Notes: a model not told the origin generated them from the sequence alone. A DNA stretch of 64,000 nt from Candidatus Solibacter sp. (GCA_025361425.1 JANYAH010000037.1:26970-90969); one strand, 5' to 3'; shown: positions 16,636 to 25,447, counted from the stretch's first letter. Made by a program: numbers and translations.

Positions 16636-19293
16636 TCAGTAGCGGCTAAGTATGCAGTAGCGTCCTTCAAACGCCACCGCGATGTTGGTCAGGTTCTGCA
16701 CCGTGATCCAGTAAGTGAGGAATTCCGCACTGGCCCGCTCCACTTGAACGGACCATGTTATCTCCGGCGCTCCGGATTTGACCGTGGTCGGCATCACCGT
16801 CCACACCATTTGCCATGTGGCCGGCCAGTTAAACGTGAACCAGCGCTTGGTCTCACTGGGGTTCAGCGTCCCGGTGAACTGCACGGCGCAAATCGGGCTC
16901 TCCAGCCAACCGTCCACAGGGATTTCCCAAACGCCGCGATTCCGCGTGCCGGCGCGCAACACGCGCGCATGTGGATGAAAGACGAGGTCGCCGATGATCG
17001 CGTTCGGCAAAGAAGCCGAGTAGTCGGCCCAACTCGCTCCGGCGTTCAGGCTCTGATACACGCCAAGGTCCATCGCGACCCAGACCCGGTTCGAGTTCCA
17101 TGGGTCCACCTCGATGGCGTTCCCCGGGATGGCGGGCAGCCCCGCCGACACGTCGGTCCACGACGTCCCGGCGTTGTCGGACCGGAAGACCCGGCCGCCG
17201 GGAGGCCGGGTCGAGTACACCGCCCAAATCCGGTTGGCGTTCGCCGGATCCACCAGCAGATCTGACACGACGGCGTTCGCACGCGGCGTCGTGAGGGCGC
17301 TCAGCGCCGTCCACGCCGCGCCGTTCCACGTGGTACGCAGAATGCGGCCGTCCTGAACGCCGACGAGAATCGTATTGATGTTGGGGATGTACAGGGCGCT
17401 TGATCGCGCGGCGCTCGGGAAAGCGACCCGCGTCCACGTGGTCATGTTGTTACGCGATATGTACAACGCGTCCCCGCCGATCGCTACCGTGTCGCCGCCG
17501 TTTGCGCTCGCCTCAAACGGTGGGTAGAACGGGCTCCCTTCGCCGGCAGGAAGCGTCGGCGGCAGATAGCTCCATGACCCGAAATCCCCTCCCGTGACGG
17601 ACCGCTCCGGGCTCATGTTGTAGTAGGTGTGGAAGACGGTAGTGGGCGTGGTGCGGTTCACCGCGCAATCGCCGCCGTCGCCGTCGGCGACGTGAGTCCA
17701 AGTGGGCGATCCGGTCCACCGCTCCGTTCCGTTATCCTGAGTTCCTCCAATGACCCAGCGGGAAGAACCGAAGTTTTGCGCCAGGTACTCGAACTCTGAA
17801 ATCACCAGACCGTTGTTACAGGAAACCCAAGTGATGCCGCGGTCCGGGCTGCGGAAGAGGCCGCCGTCGCAGCCCACGTAGATCATGTTCGGATTGCCCG
17901 GCTCGAACCCGATCGTGTGCTGGTCGGGATGAATCGAATCACCTGACGCACCCTTATTACTGATGGTTCGCCAAGTCCAAGTGGAACCCGAAAGATCGCC
18001 GCGGTAGCTTTCGATACCAGCGCAATACACCTGGTTGTCACGGTCGGGCGCCGCAGCCAGGTACCAGTCGTACCAAGCCTGGCTGGTGCTGGCGCCAGGC
18101 GGCAGCGGTTGCGCGGTCCAAGCTCCCGCCGCCCGGCGGAACAAGAACACGGCGCTACCCTGCGCTCCCCACACATAGGCGACGGCTGGATTCGATGGAG
18201 CCACCGAGACCGCGACGCGATTGAACGCGCCCGGACCGCCCGGTAACGCGACACTGGCCCAGGTGGTTCCGCCATCGGTCGAGCGGAAAACGCCGTCCCT
18301 ACAGCCCGCCAGGATCTCGGCTTTGGGTCCGCCCGCCGGCGCCATGGAAATCGACCAGGTCGAAGCCGCGTGCCGCTGAGTCCAGGTGACACCGCCGTTC
18401 GTAGAAACGTACAGACCGCCAGTGGTCCCTGCCAGCAGGTGACTGCTATTCGCCGGGTCGACCAACAAATCATAGAAGCCCTGCCCTACGAACGGCGCGG
18501 TGCATAGCGTCGACCACGTGGTTCCGCCGTTGGTCGATTTAAGGATGCCTGCGCCGAATGGCCAATAGAAGTTTCCCTCGCCCGTTCCGCAGTACACATT
18601 CGCCGGAGCTTTGCGGTCGAAGGCCAGAGCGCCGGTGGTAAGCGTTGCGGCGAAATCGGTGCGGGGCGCCCAGCTAGCGCCGCGGTCGAAGCTCTCCCAG
18701 ACGCCGCCTCCAGCCGCTCCGCAAAGCACATGCGCGGGGTTGGAGGGGTCCACCGCGATTGCGGAAACGCGGCCTGATACATTGACGCGGCTTGAGCCAT
18801 AGGTCTGGCCGTTCGGAATCGTCCAGGGCCCAAGAGATCTCCACTGAGGGCCTGACGTGGTGGGCGGTCCAGTTGGAGGTCCGGCCGTCGCGGATCCCGG
18901 CCCGTCCTCTTCCGCAGCCGCCATGTAGGCGCTTGAAACAGCCGTCGCGGTCAGTGTTCCGGGCTGTTGCGCCTCGCCCTCCACGCTGCCTTCTTGTATC
19001 GCTGCGCCCCCCTCACTCTTGTACGCCTCCGGTGCCGCGCGCATTCGGAGGGCGGAGCCAGAACCGTATTCGGCCCGGCGCTCTTCGGGAACGGCCATCG
19101 CCACGGTGGCCTCGGCGGCTTGCGAGAATCCGCGCGATTCCAGCAAATCGAGAAGGCGCAAAAGCGCCTTGCCGTCGGGTGGCTTTGCTCTTGGCAACTC
19201 GGCACTGCTCGGGGTCGCGCCGCCTTCGGTCGAGGTTACCCCCATATGGGGAAACTCTTGGTTGTCCTGAATTTCGTCAAATGGACCGCGCAC
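16636..19293 (-). CDS. BNR/VPS10-type beta-propeller protein with unclassified C-terminal domain
   Basis: About 885 residues. After a 150-residue disordered N-terminal part come many BNR/Asp-box repeats (SFDRGASW, STNGGTTW, STNGGVTW, STDGGTTW, SPDRGITW, SDNAGTSW, SLNAGASW), which form one or two sialidase-like propellers. None of the usual sialidase catalytic residues can be placed, so it is more likely a binding or scaffold protein. The last 85 residues are the domain that recurs as the next gene. GTG 19293 is chosen because AGGAGG lies four bases before it. No Sec signal peptide or lipobox is visible, which is odd for this kind of protein. Confidence 0.8.
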   Translation of the reverse strand: MRGPFDEIQDNQEFPHMGVTSTEGGATPSSAELPRAKPPDGKALLRLLDLLESRGFSQAAEATVAMAVPEERRAEYGSGSALRMRAAPEAYKSEGGAAIQEGSVEGEAQQPGTLTATAVSSAYMAAAEEDGPGSATAGPPTGPPTTSGPQWRSLGPWTIPNGQTYGSSRVNVSGRVSAIAVDPSNPAHVLCGAAGGGVWESFDRGASWAPRTDFAATLTTGALAFDRKAPANVYCGTGEGNFYWPFGAGILKSTNGGTTWSTLCTAPFVGQGFYDLLVDPANSSHLLAGTTGGLYVSTNGGVTWTQRHAASTWSISMAPAGGPKAEILAGCRDGVFRSTDGGTTWASVALPGGPGAFNRVAVSVAPSNPAVAYVWGAQGSAVFLFRRAAGAWTAQPLPPGASTSQAWYDWYLAAAPDRDNQVYCAGIESYRGDLSGSTWTWRTISNKGASGDSIHPDQHTIGFEPGNPNMIYVGCDGGLFRSPDRGITWVSCNNGLVISEFEYLAQNFGSSRWVIGGTQDNGTERWTGSPTWTHVADGDGGDCAVNRTTPTTVFHTYYNMSPERSVTGGDFGSWSYLPPTLPAGEGSPFYPPFEASANGGDTVAIGGDALYISRNNMTTWTRVAFPSAARSSALYIPNINTILVGVQDGRILRTTWNGAAWTALSALTTPRANAVVSDLLVDPANANRIWAVYSTRPPGGRVFRSDNAGTSWTDVSAGLPAIPGNAIEVDPWNSNRVWVAMDLGVYQSLNAGASWADYSASLPNAIIGDLVFHPHARVLRAGTRNRGVWEIPVDGWLESPICAVQFTGTLNPSETKRWFTFNWPATWQMVWTVMPTTVKSGAPEITWSVQVERASAEFLTYWITVQNLTNIAVAFEGRYCILSRY

Positions 19294-19377
19294 ACATCCT
19301 CCTGTTGTCGGGCGCAATCATTCGCGCCCGGCGACCATGCTTCACAGGTCTTCCACTTGGTTAGAGTGGGCCTGGGT

Positions 19378-19569
19378 TTACGGTTTACGACTTGGCTTCT
19401 GGCTCCGTCCCGGATCTTGCGGCGCGTCCGCGCCTTCGTCTTCGTCCTGGGGGTCCGCCGGCGGGGAATCCGGCTCGCGTTTCTTCAACAACTCATCGAG
19501 CCGCTGCCGGGCGTGATCCTTGTCGGGATCGCTTTCATGGATCTCGTCGTCGTGTGGACCTCGCGGCAT
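19378..19569 (-). CDS. Small highly charged hypothetical protein, first gene of the propeller set
   Basis: 63 residues, nearly all charged or proline: an amphipathic-looking helix (DKDHARQRLDELLKKREP) is followed by an acidic Pro/Asp/Glu-rich tail. ATG 19569 follows GGGAGG. No cysteine, signal or membrane segment. It precedes the propeller gene by 84 bases on the same strand and probably shares its promoter. No family is recognised. Confidence 0.55.
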   Translation of the reverse strand: MPRGPHDDEIHESDPDKDHARQRLDELLKKREPDSPPADPQDEDEGADAPQDPGRSQKPSRKP

Positions 19570-19597
19570 GTTACTCGCCCTCCCGATAATCAGGAGC

Positions 19598-19627
19598 TTA
19601 TTACAGGTGAAAGTTAGAATCAAGCAA
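19598..19627 (-). promoter_or_regulatory. Possible promoter of the propeller set
   Basis: On the minus strand TTGCTT (19627-19622), 18 bases, TAATAA (19603-19598). It lies 29 bases before the start of the first gene. The 308-base gap 19570-19877 holds this and the upstream region of the divergent Rieske operon, including a perfect TTGACA at 19718-19723 next to the palindrome GAACGTTC (19726-19733), but no clear -10 box follows the latter. Confidence 0.35.
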
Positions 19628-19877
19628 ATTCTTGCAAATTCTTTCCTCGCTCGACAATGTTGCCACGGGCCACGGCAATCGGGTCATCTAAGCTCGCCGG
19701 CCCCACTGTCCGATAATTTGACACCGAACGTTCTTCGGACGCTCAGATCGCCAAACAACTGGTCCGCGGCCACTCGCAACTCTTACCATTCACCCACTTA
19801 TGCCATTGCATGCCAACGTGCCTGTGCCACAATGTCAACATAGCTACAGGTATGTAACACCGAAAGGAATTCTTTGG

Positions 19878-20339
19878 ATGCAAGGGAATGCCACCATTTC
19901 ACCGCCCCCCGATGCCGGCAGGCGCACGCTCGTCTCCTGGCTTCTCGGCGGAGGCATCGCCGCCTCGCTTGCGTCTTTCTTTTACCCCGTCGTGCGCTTC
20001 CTCGATCCGCCTAAGATCGCCGAAGCTTCCGTCAACGAAGTGGCCGCGGGCAAAGTGCAAGACCTCAAGCCAAACTCGGGCAAGATCGTTAAATTCGGCA
20101 ACAAACCGGCCCTCCTGATTCGCGTCAACGGTACCGAGTGGAAGGCATTCTCCGCCGTCTGCACTCATCTCAACTGCACCGTGCAGTATCGGGAAGCGCG
20201 CCGCGAAATCTGGTGCGCCTGCCACAACGGCACTTACGACCTCGAAGGCAGGGTGGTCTCCGGACCGCCCCCGAAGCCACTCGAAGAATTCGCGGTGAAA
20301 ATCCGCGGCGACGAAGTCGTAATTTCAAAACGCGTGTAA
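19878..20339 (+). CDS. Rieske [2Fe-2S] protein of a bc-type complex
   Basis: 153 residues. One N-terminal membrane helix (about 15-35) preceded by GRRTL, a twin-arginine-like start as found in Rieske proteins, anchors the domain outside the inner membrane. The cluster ligands are in CTHLNC and CACHNG, giving two Cys and two His plus the disulfide pair. It passes electrons from quinol oxidised at cytochrome b to a c-type cytochrome. ATG 19878 (MQGNATIS) is supported by AAAGGA ten bases upstream. First gene of a four-gene operon. Confidence 0.92.
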   Translation: MQGNATISPPPDAGRRTLVSWLLGGGIAASLASFFYPVVRFLDPPKIAEASVNEVAAGKVQDLKPNSGKIVKFGNKPALLIRVNGTEWKAFSAVCTHLNCTVQYREARREIWCACHNGTYDLEGRVVSGPPPKPLEEFAVKIRGDEVVISKRV

Positions 20340-20355
20340 CAGGAGGGACTTTCAC

Positions 20356-21435
20356 TTGTCAGCCGCGGAATTCAAAGCAAAGACCTTCGATTGGTTCGAC
20401 GAACGACTTGGCCTGCGCATCGCGCGCGACATGTTAGACCACAAAGTGGTCCCTCTCCATCCTGGAACCGCCTGGTACTACTTCGGCGGCATCACGCTCT
20501 TCCTCTTCGGCGTCCAGATGTTCACCGGACTTCTGCTGCTGCTCTACTACCGCCCCACCGTCGCCGAGGCCTTCGACAGCGTGCGCTTCATCATGACCCG
20601 GGTGGAGTTCGGCTGGCTGATTCGCTCCATTCACAGTTGGAGTGCCAACCTGCTCATCTTCTTCGCCTTCGTGCATATGTTCAGCGTCATGTTCACGCAC
20701 TCCTACCGGCGCCCGCGCGAGCTTACCTGGCTCTCCGGCATCGCGCTGCTTGGTCTCATGATGGGCTTCGGCTTCAGCGGCTACTTGCTGCCTTGGAATC
20801 AGATCTCCTACTTCGCCACCAAGGTGGGCACGGATGTCGCCGGCACCACGCCCTTCATCGGTCCGGTGCTGGCCCGCTTCCTGCGCGGCGGCGAAGATGT
20901 GGGTGCCGCCACCCTCACTCGCTTCTTCGCGTTCCACGTGATGATTCTGCCGCTGATCACCTGCGGACTGGTGGGCCTGCACATTCTGCTGGTGCAGAAG
21001 GCGGGCATGAGCACCCCCAAGAACCTCCCGGCGCAAGACCTGAGCCACATGAAGTTTTTCCCCAACTTCTTCCTGCGCGAACTGATGGTGTGGTACGGCG
21101 TGCTGGCCCTGCTTGGTTCGCTGGCCGCCATCTTCCCCTGGGAACTCGGTGAGAAGGCCGACCCCTTCGCCTCCGCCCCAGCCGGCATCCGCCCCGAATG
21201 GTATTTCCTGGCACAGTTCTACACGCTCAAGCTGATTCCCAGCCACGTGTGGATCTTCGAGGGCGAACTCCTCGCCCTCGCCGGATTCGGCCTGTTGGCC
21301 CTGGTCTGGGTCGCGCTCCCCTTCTGGGCCACCATCAAGCCGGATGGCTCGGGCCGCGCCCGTCTCGCCACGGGAGTGGGCATCTTCCTGGTCTGCTATC
21401 TCTTCACCTTCACTCTGCTGGGATATTTTAAATGA
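20356..21435 (+). CDS. Cytochrome b of a bc-type quinol:cytochrome c complex
   Basis: 359 residues with about eight membrane helices, fusing the heme-binding N-terminal part and the C-terminal (subunit IV-like) part. Heme histidines are in IHSWSANLLIFFAFVH and RFFAFHVMILPLITCGLVGLH; the Qo-site PEWY motif is present (RPEWYFLAQF). The gene starts at TTG 20356, eight bases after a strong AGGAGGG, and no ATG fits. Its stop overlaps the start of the multiheme gene (ATGA). It oxidises quinol and hands electrons to the Rieske protein and low-potential hemes. Confidence 0.93.
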   Translation: MSAAEFKAKTFDWFDERLGLRIARDMLDHKVVPLHPGTAWYYFGGITLFLFGVQMFTGLLLLLYYRPTVAEAFDSVRFIMTRVEFGWLIRSIHSWSANLLIFFAFVHMFSVMFTHSYRRPRELTWLSGIALLGLMMGFGFSGYLLPWNQISYFATKVGTDVAGTTPFIGPVLARFLRGGEDVGAATLTRFFAFHVMILPLITCGLVGLHILLVQKAGMSTPKNLPAQDLSHMKFFPNFFLRELMVWYGVLALLGSLAAIFPWELGEKADPFASAPAGIRPEWYFLAQFYTLKLIPSHVWIFEGELLALAGFGLLALVWVALPFWATIKPDGSGRARLATGVGIFLVCYLFTFTLLGYFK

Positions 21436-22661
21436 GAGCGCCTGCCATTCTCTTCCTTCTGTGCTTCCTCCCCGGCAGCGCCGCCGCCGTGGATTCCTGC
21501 GTGACCTGCCACGCCGCCATCGATGACTCCGCCAAGGGGCCCGCCGCCCTCATCAAAAACGACGTCCACGTCGCCCACGGACTGAGTTGCGCCGATTGCC
21601 ACGGTGGCGACCGCACCAGCGAAGATCCCGAACTTGCCATGAATAAGGCCAAAGGCTTCAAGGGCAAGCCCGCGCGCGCCGCCATCCCGAAATTCTGCGC
21701 CACCTGCCACAGCAGCCCCGACTACATGCGCAAGTACGCCCCCCGCCAACGCGTGGATCAGTGGGATCTCTACCAGACCAGCGTCCACGGAAAACGCCTC
21801 GCCGCCGGCGATGCAGCCGTCGCCACTTGCATCGATTGCCACAGCGTGCACGATATCCGCGCGGTCAAGGACAGTGCGGCGCCGGTGCACCCCCTGCATG
21901 TCGCCGAGACCTGCTCGCACTGCCACTCCGATGCGCAGAAGATGGCGCCCTACAAAATCCCCACCAATCAGTTTGAGGAATACAAGACCAGCGTCCACTG
22001 GGAAGCGCTTGCCAAACGCGGCGATCTGTCCGCGCCCAGTTGCGCCTCTTGTCACGGCAACCACGGCGCCAAGCCTCCGCAAGTGGAATCCGTCGCCGCG
22101 GTCTGCGGATCTTGCCACGTGCTGTTTGAGCAGCTCTACGAAAAGAGCGTGCATCACGCCGTCTTCTCGGGCGCCGGCGGCGGCGGTGGCTGCATGGTCT
22201 GCCATTCCAACCATGCCGTCCACTATCCGTCCACTGCCATGCTCGCCGGGCCTAAGTCCGTCTGTTCGGGCTGCCACGATGCCGGCACCGCGCCGGCCGG
22301 GGCCGCCACTCAAATGGCCGGCTGGCTGGATGGCCTGGACACGGCGCTGAAGCAGTCGGAGACCGTCCTGTCGCGCGCCGAAAAATCCGGTATGGAAGTC
22401 TCCGAAGCTCAGGTGCGCCTCATCGACGGCCGCGAAAACCTGGTCAAGGCGCGCCTCGCGCTCCACTCCATGAAGCCCGCGGAAATGCAGATGCCCGTGG
22501 ATGCGGGCATGGCCATCGCCAAGGCGACCCAAAGAGCCGGCGACTTCGCGCTTCGCGAAAAGGACACGCGCCGCATCGGGCTGGCGGTTTCCGTGCTGCT
22601 CATCGGCATCGCCATTCTCGCTATCCGCCTCCTGCTTCGCCGCATGGAGAGCAATAAGTGA
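21432..22661 (+). CDS. Nine-heme c-type cytochrome, membrane anchored
   Basis: 409 residues, signal peptide at 1-18, and nine CxxCH motifs (CVTCH, CADCH, CATCH, CIDCH, CSHCH, CASCH, CGSCH, CMVCH, CSGCH). A single hydrophobic helix near the C-terminus (VLLIGIAILAIRLLL) anchors it to the membrane with the hemes in the periplasm. It is translationally coupled to cytochrome b and so probably accepts electrons from the Rieske centre in place of cytochrome c1. The spacing of the hemes resembles periplasmic nitrite-reductase/NapC-type electron carriers, but no catalytic heme motif (CxxCK) is seen. Confidence 0.9.
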   Translation: MRAPAILFLLCFLPGSAAAVDSCVTCHAAIDDSAKGPAALIKNDVHVAHGLSCADCHGGDRTSEDPELAMNKAKGFKGKPARAAIPKFCATCHSSPDYMRKYAPRQRVDQWDLYQTSVHGKRLAAGDAAVATCIDCHSVHDIRAVKDSAAPVHPLHVAETCSHCHSDAQKMAPYKIPTNQFEEYKTSVHWEALAKRGDLSAPSCASCHGNHGAKPPQVESVAAVCGSCHVLFEQLYEKSVHHAVFSGAGGGGGCMVCHSNHAVHYPSTAMLAGPKSVCSGCHDAGTAPAGAATQMAGWLDGLDTALKQSETVLSRAEKSGMEVSEAQVRLIDGRENLVKARLALHSMKPAEMQMPVDAGMAIAKATQRAGDFALREKDTRRIGLAVSVLLIGIAILAIRLLLRRMESNK

Positions 22662-22664
22662 TTT

Positions 22665-22979
22665 ATGAAAAACACAATCGTCGCAACCCTGGTTCTTATC
22701 GCTACCGCCGGTTTCTCCTGGGCCGGCGCCCCCGAAGGTAAGGAGGTCTACACCGCAAAGTGCGCGCCCTGTCACGGCCCGAATGGAGAAGGCAAGGCCG
22801 CCATCGCCAAGATGTATAACGTCACACTGCCCCCGCTGGCATCCAAGGAAGTGCAGGCCAAGACCGACAACCAGTTGAAGCAGGTGATGCTGAAGGGGCA
22901 AGGAAAAATGAAGCCGGTTTCCACCATTACGGAGAAACAGGCAGCGGACGTAGTCGCTTTCGTGCGCACGCTGAAGTAG
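22665..22979 (+). CDS. Periplasmic monoheme cytochrome c
   Basis: 104 residues with signal peptide (1-20), one heme site CAPCH near residue 33 and a probable distal methionine in KGQGKMKPV. It is a class I small cytochrome c and most likely shuttles electrons from the bc-type complex to an oxidase. Three bases separate it from the nine-heme gene. Confidence 0.9.
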   Translation: MKNTIVATLVLIATAGFSWAGAPEGKEVYTAKCAPCHGPNGEGKAAIAKMYNVTLPPLASKEVQAKTDNQLKQVMLKGQGKMKPVSTITEKQAADVVAFVRTLK

Positions 22980-23003
22980 AGAGAGCGTGCTGCGTTCATG
23001 TGG

Positions 23004-23035
23004 GGCAGGCGCTTTCGCCTGCCAACTAGTTTTTC
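23004..23035 (+). terminator. Stem-loop terminator after the Rieske/cytochrome b operon
   Basis: GGCAGGCG (23004-23011), loop cttt, CGCCTGCC (23016-23023), followed at once by aactagttttt. The stem is also one of the dispersed GGCAGGCG palindromes found at 41112-41131, so a repeat appears to serve as terminator. Confidence 0.6.
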
Positions 23036-23094
23036 TCAGCTTCTCAGAAAGCGCCTGCGCGGCGCGTCGCGTGCCGCGTGCATACTCCGTCCGC

Positions 23095-23579
23095 ATGGCC
23101 GCGATCGGTAAACGCTCGCAGTTCCTGCTTTGGTGACAGTCATCGGCGGGCATCGCTCCGTTGCGCAACATGCCACCTACCTGACCGGTTTCCCCGAAAA
23201 GGGAGCCGCCCTTTTCTACGGGAAGAAGCACTGCTCCGTCTGCCACGCCGTCAATGGATCCGGCGGACGGGTTGCCCCAGATCTCGGCGCCACGGCTGCT
23301 CCCGACCTTTCGAAGGTCGCGACCGGCGGCGATCGCCAGGCCTGGATGCACGCCATGTGGAACCACGCGCAGTCCATGATTGAGCCGGTCACCAAGGAAC
23401 TCGGCGCCTGGCCGCGGTTCACCGGCGCCGAGAGGAACGATCTGGTGGCCTACCTCAACGGCGCACCTTCGGCCGCCATTCAAGAAGATGGCGCGCTACG
23501 CGGCAGTGCGGATCACGGTTGGGAAGCCTTCCAGGCCAAGTGCATCCAATGCCGAGGCGCAACAATGTTTGTTAAATAA
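23095..23579 (+). pseudogene. Decayed diheme cytochrome c gene
   Basis: A start-like segment (MAAIGKRSQFLLW, from ATG 23095) meets a stop after 13 codons, and the homologous-looking sequence goes on in another frame from about 23130. That frame has one good heme site, CSVCH, in a domain of normal cytochrome c appearance, then a second site that reads CIQCR where CxxCH is expected, and ends a few residues later. Frameshift, lost heme histidine and truncation together indicate a pseudogene. The intact gene would have encoded a two-domain cytochrome of the bc operon region. Confidence 0.6.
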
Positions 23580-23635
23580 CAATGGCTCATCGTATGCATC
23601 CATGATCCCGGTAGATCACACTTAAGGGAGAAAAT

Positions 23636-23905
23636 ATGCCGGACATGTTGGAACGAGAACCTAAGACTAAGCCTCAGGTCGACCATCGAGAGGGCGCCGT
23701 TGCCCGAAGCATTGAGCAACAGACTGCCAAGTTGCCATCTGACACATTCTTATGGGCCGCCCTGGGATCAATTGGGGCATCTTTGCTTATGATGGCACTA
23801 GGTCACGAGAAAAAGGCGAATTTTATAGGACAGTGGGCGCCCACTATCTTAATACTGGGCTTGTACAATAAGATGGTGAAATTGCACGGCTCTGAAGGCG
23901 TGTAG
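23636..23905 (+). CDS. Small hypothetical membrane protein
   Basis: 89 residues. The first 35 are hydrophilic; two hydrophobic stretches follow (about 39-56 and 64-77), so the protein should be a hairpin in the membrane. ATG 23636 follows AAGGGAGA. Base composition is less GC-rich than its neighbours. No family is recognised. It ends in front of a long stem-loop. Confidence 0.65.
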   Translation: MPDMLEREPKTKPQVDHREGAVARSIEQQTAKLPSDTFLWAALGSIGASLLMMALGHEKKANFIGQWAPTILILGLYNKMVKLHGSEGV

Positions 23906-23915
23906 GCAAATTTTT

Positions 23916-23946
23916 CAGGTGCGCTAAGGCATCCCACGCGCACCTG
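23916..23946. terminator. Stem-loop between the small membrane protein and RluD-like gene
   Basis: Perfect nine-base stem CAGGTGCGC (23916-23924) and GCGCACCTG (23938-23946) with a 13-base loop, 11 bases after the stop of the plus-strand gene. No U-tract follows on either strand, so termination is only probable. The rest of the gap to 24159 holds no gene I can support. Confidence 0.4.
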
Positions 23947-24159
23947 CCTTGCCAGCCGTTCCCGAAGTTCGGTTTCGCATAGGCGGAGTTTTGCGCAGTC
24001 TACCAGGATGGCGCGTTCAACCTGCAGTGCCAATGCTCACATCTGCTGCCGCCTGCTTGTGAAGATGAACACCAACCGATCCGCCCCGCCCGCGTGGCTG
24101 CGCACTTCCACCTCGCCGCCCGAAACGGGCAACCAAAATTCCGCCTCCTTGAGCAATTT

Positions 24160-25053
24160 CTACAACCTCTCCAGCCACGCCTCCAGTTCCGGCGCCAGCG
24201 GGGACACCACCACAATCTTCTCCCCCGTGCTTGGCTGCTGAAACTCGATGCGATGCGCATGCAGGAAGTAGCGCCCCAGATCCGGCTGCGCCGCCGCCCC
24301 GTAGAGGGTGTCCCCCACCACCGGGTGTTTGATGCTCGACAGATGCACCCGGATCTGGTGCGTGCGGCCGGTCCCGATGCGCACCTCCAGCAGGGTGAAG
24401 CCCTTAAACCGGCGCAGCACGCGATACTCGCTCCACGCCGCGCGGCCTTCCGCCAGGCGCGCCGTCATGCGCGTGCGATGCACCGGATCGCGCGCGATCG
24501 GGCGGTCAATCCGCCCGCTCTCGGTTTTCAATTCGCCTTGCACCAGCGCCAGGTAGATCTTTCTGACCTGCCGGCCGGAGAACTGTTCGGCGAGGCTGCG
24601 ATGCGCCGCGTCGTTCTTGGCCACCAGCAGCACGCCGCTGGAGAAGCGGTCCAACCGGTGTACAATTCCCGGCCGCATCGCGCCTCCCACGCCCGAAAGC
24701 TCGGCAAAACGGTGCAGCAGAGCATTCACCAGCGTCCCCGAATGCACCCCCGCGCCCGCATGCACCACCATGCCGGCGGGCTTATCGATCGCCACCACGT
24801 CCGCGTCTTCGTAAAGCGTGGCCAGCGGAATCGCCTCCGCCGTCGCCTGTAGCGGGGCCGGTTCGGCGGGTTGCACATCGATTGTTTCGCCCCCACGCAA
24901 AGTATAAGAAGGGCGCGATGCGGCGCCGTTCACCTGCACATAGCCGCGCTTGATCCAATCCTGAATTCGGGAGCGGCTGTAATCTGGCAGACGCACGTTC
25001 AGCCAGTTGTCGAGCCGTTGGCCCGCATCCGGGGATTCTACCTGGAAGAGCAC
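24160..25053 (-). CDS. RluA/RluD-family 23S rRNA pseudouridine synthase
   Basis: 297 residues. An S4 RNA-binding domain (about 12-75, RLDNWLNVRLPDYSRSRIQ) is followed by the catalytic domain with the HRLDRFSSG motif, whose aspartate attacks the uridine, and the RTHQIRVHL motif. The family makes pseudouridines in 23S rRNA (RluD sites in helix 69), though RluC-type specificity cannot be excluded. It follows the zinc-ribbon gene on the same strand with a one-base gap, so the two are probably co-transcribed. Confidence 0.93.
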   Translation of the reverse strand: MLFQVESPDAGQRLDNWLNVRLPDYSRSRIQDWIKRGYVQVNGAASRPSYTLRGGETIDVQPAEPAPLQATAEAIPLATLYEDADVVAIDKPAGMVVHAGAGVHSGTLVNALLHRFAELSGVGGAMRPGIVHRLDRFSSGVLLVAKNDAAHRSLAEQFSGRQVRKIYLALVQGELKTESGRIDRPIARDPVHRTRMTARLAEGRAAWSEYRVLRRFKGFTLLEVRIGTGRTHQIRVHLSSIKHPVVGDTLYGAAAQPDLGRYFLHAHRIEFQQPSTGEKIVVVSPLAPELEAWLERL

Positions 25054-25054
25054 G

Positions 25055-25447
25055 TTATTGCGTGGGTTCGACAGTCTTCTCCACTTCCGGCATTACTTGG
25101 GCCATTGGTGCGGCGCGCTTGACCTCGGCCGCCAGCCCGCGCCGGTCGAAAAATTGTAACCGGCACCAGCGGCAGTGAAAGAGGCGGCCTTTGCCGGCCA
25201 GGCGTTCCAGCAAGTTAAGCAACCCGCCATGCTTCCCGTCGATCTTGTCGGGCTGCTTGAGACTTACTACCCGGTACGTGCCGCACACCGGGCAGCGGCA
25301 GGTGGGACCCAGGTGGTACCGGAAGCGGCGCGGCGCGAACTCTTCGCGTTGGCACTTACGGCACTCATAAATCGCCATATAGCTGAAATGCTCGAAGAAT
25401 GTCCGGTGGATCCGTCGCAGCTTTCCACCGCACTGTCCGCATCTCAT
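25055..25447 (-). CDS. Zinc-ribbon hypothetical protein
   Basis: 130 residues if read from ATG 25447 ([10 protein letters not shown]); 17 more are possible upstream. Three CxxC pairs stand out: CGQC, CRKC and CPVC, with a fourth, CRWC, toward the end, so two zinc ribbons are likely. The rest is basic and aromatic, suggesting nucleic-acid binding. No named family is recognised. Its placement one base ahead of an rRNA pseudouridine synthase gene hints at a role near RNA. Confidence 0.65.
   Translation of the reverse strand: MRCGQCGGKLRRIHRTFFEHFSYMAIYECRKCQREEFAPRRFRYHLGPTCRCPVCGTYRVVSLKQPDKIDGKHGGLLNLLERLAGKGRLFHCRWCRLQFFDRRGLAAEVKRAAPMAQVMPEVEKTVEPTQ

Noticed and set aside
19718..19733. Strong promoter for the Rieske operon
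   Set aside because: TTGACA is perfect and sits next to GAACGTTC, but no acceptable -10 box follows at 16-19 bases.
23947..24159. Possible gene fragment downstream of the RluD-like gene
   Set aside because: Short stretches look protein-like on the minus strand but are broken by a stop and no family could be named.
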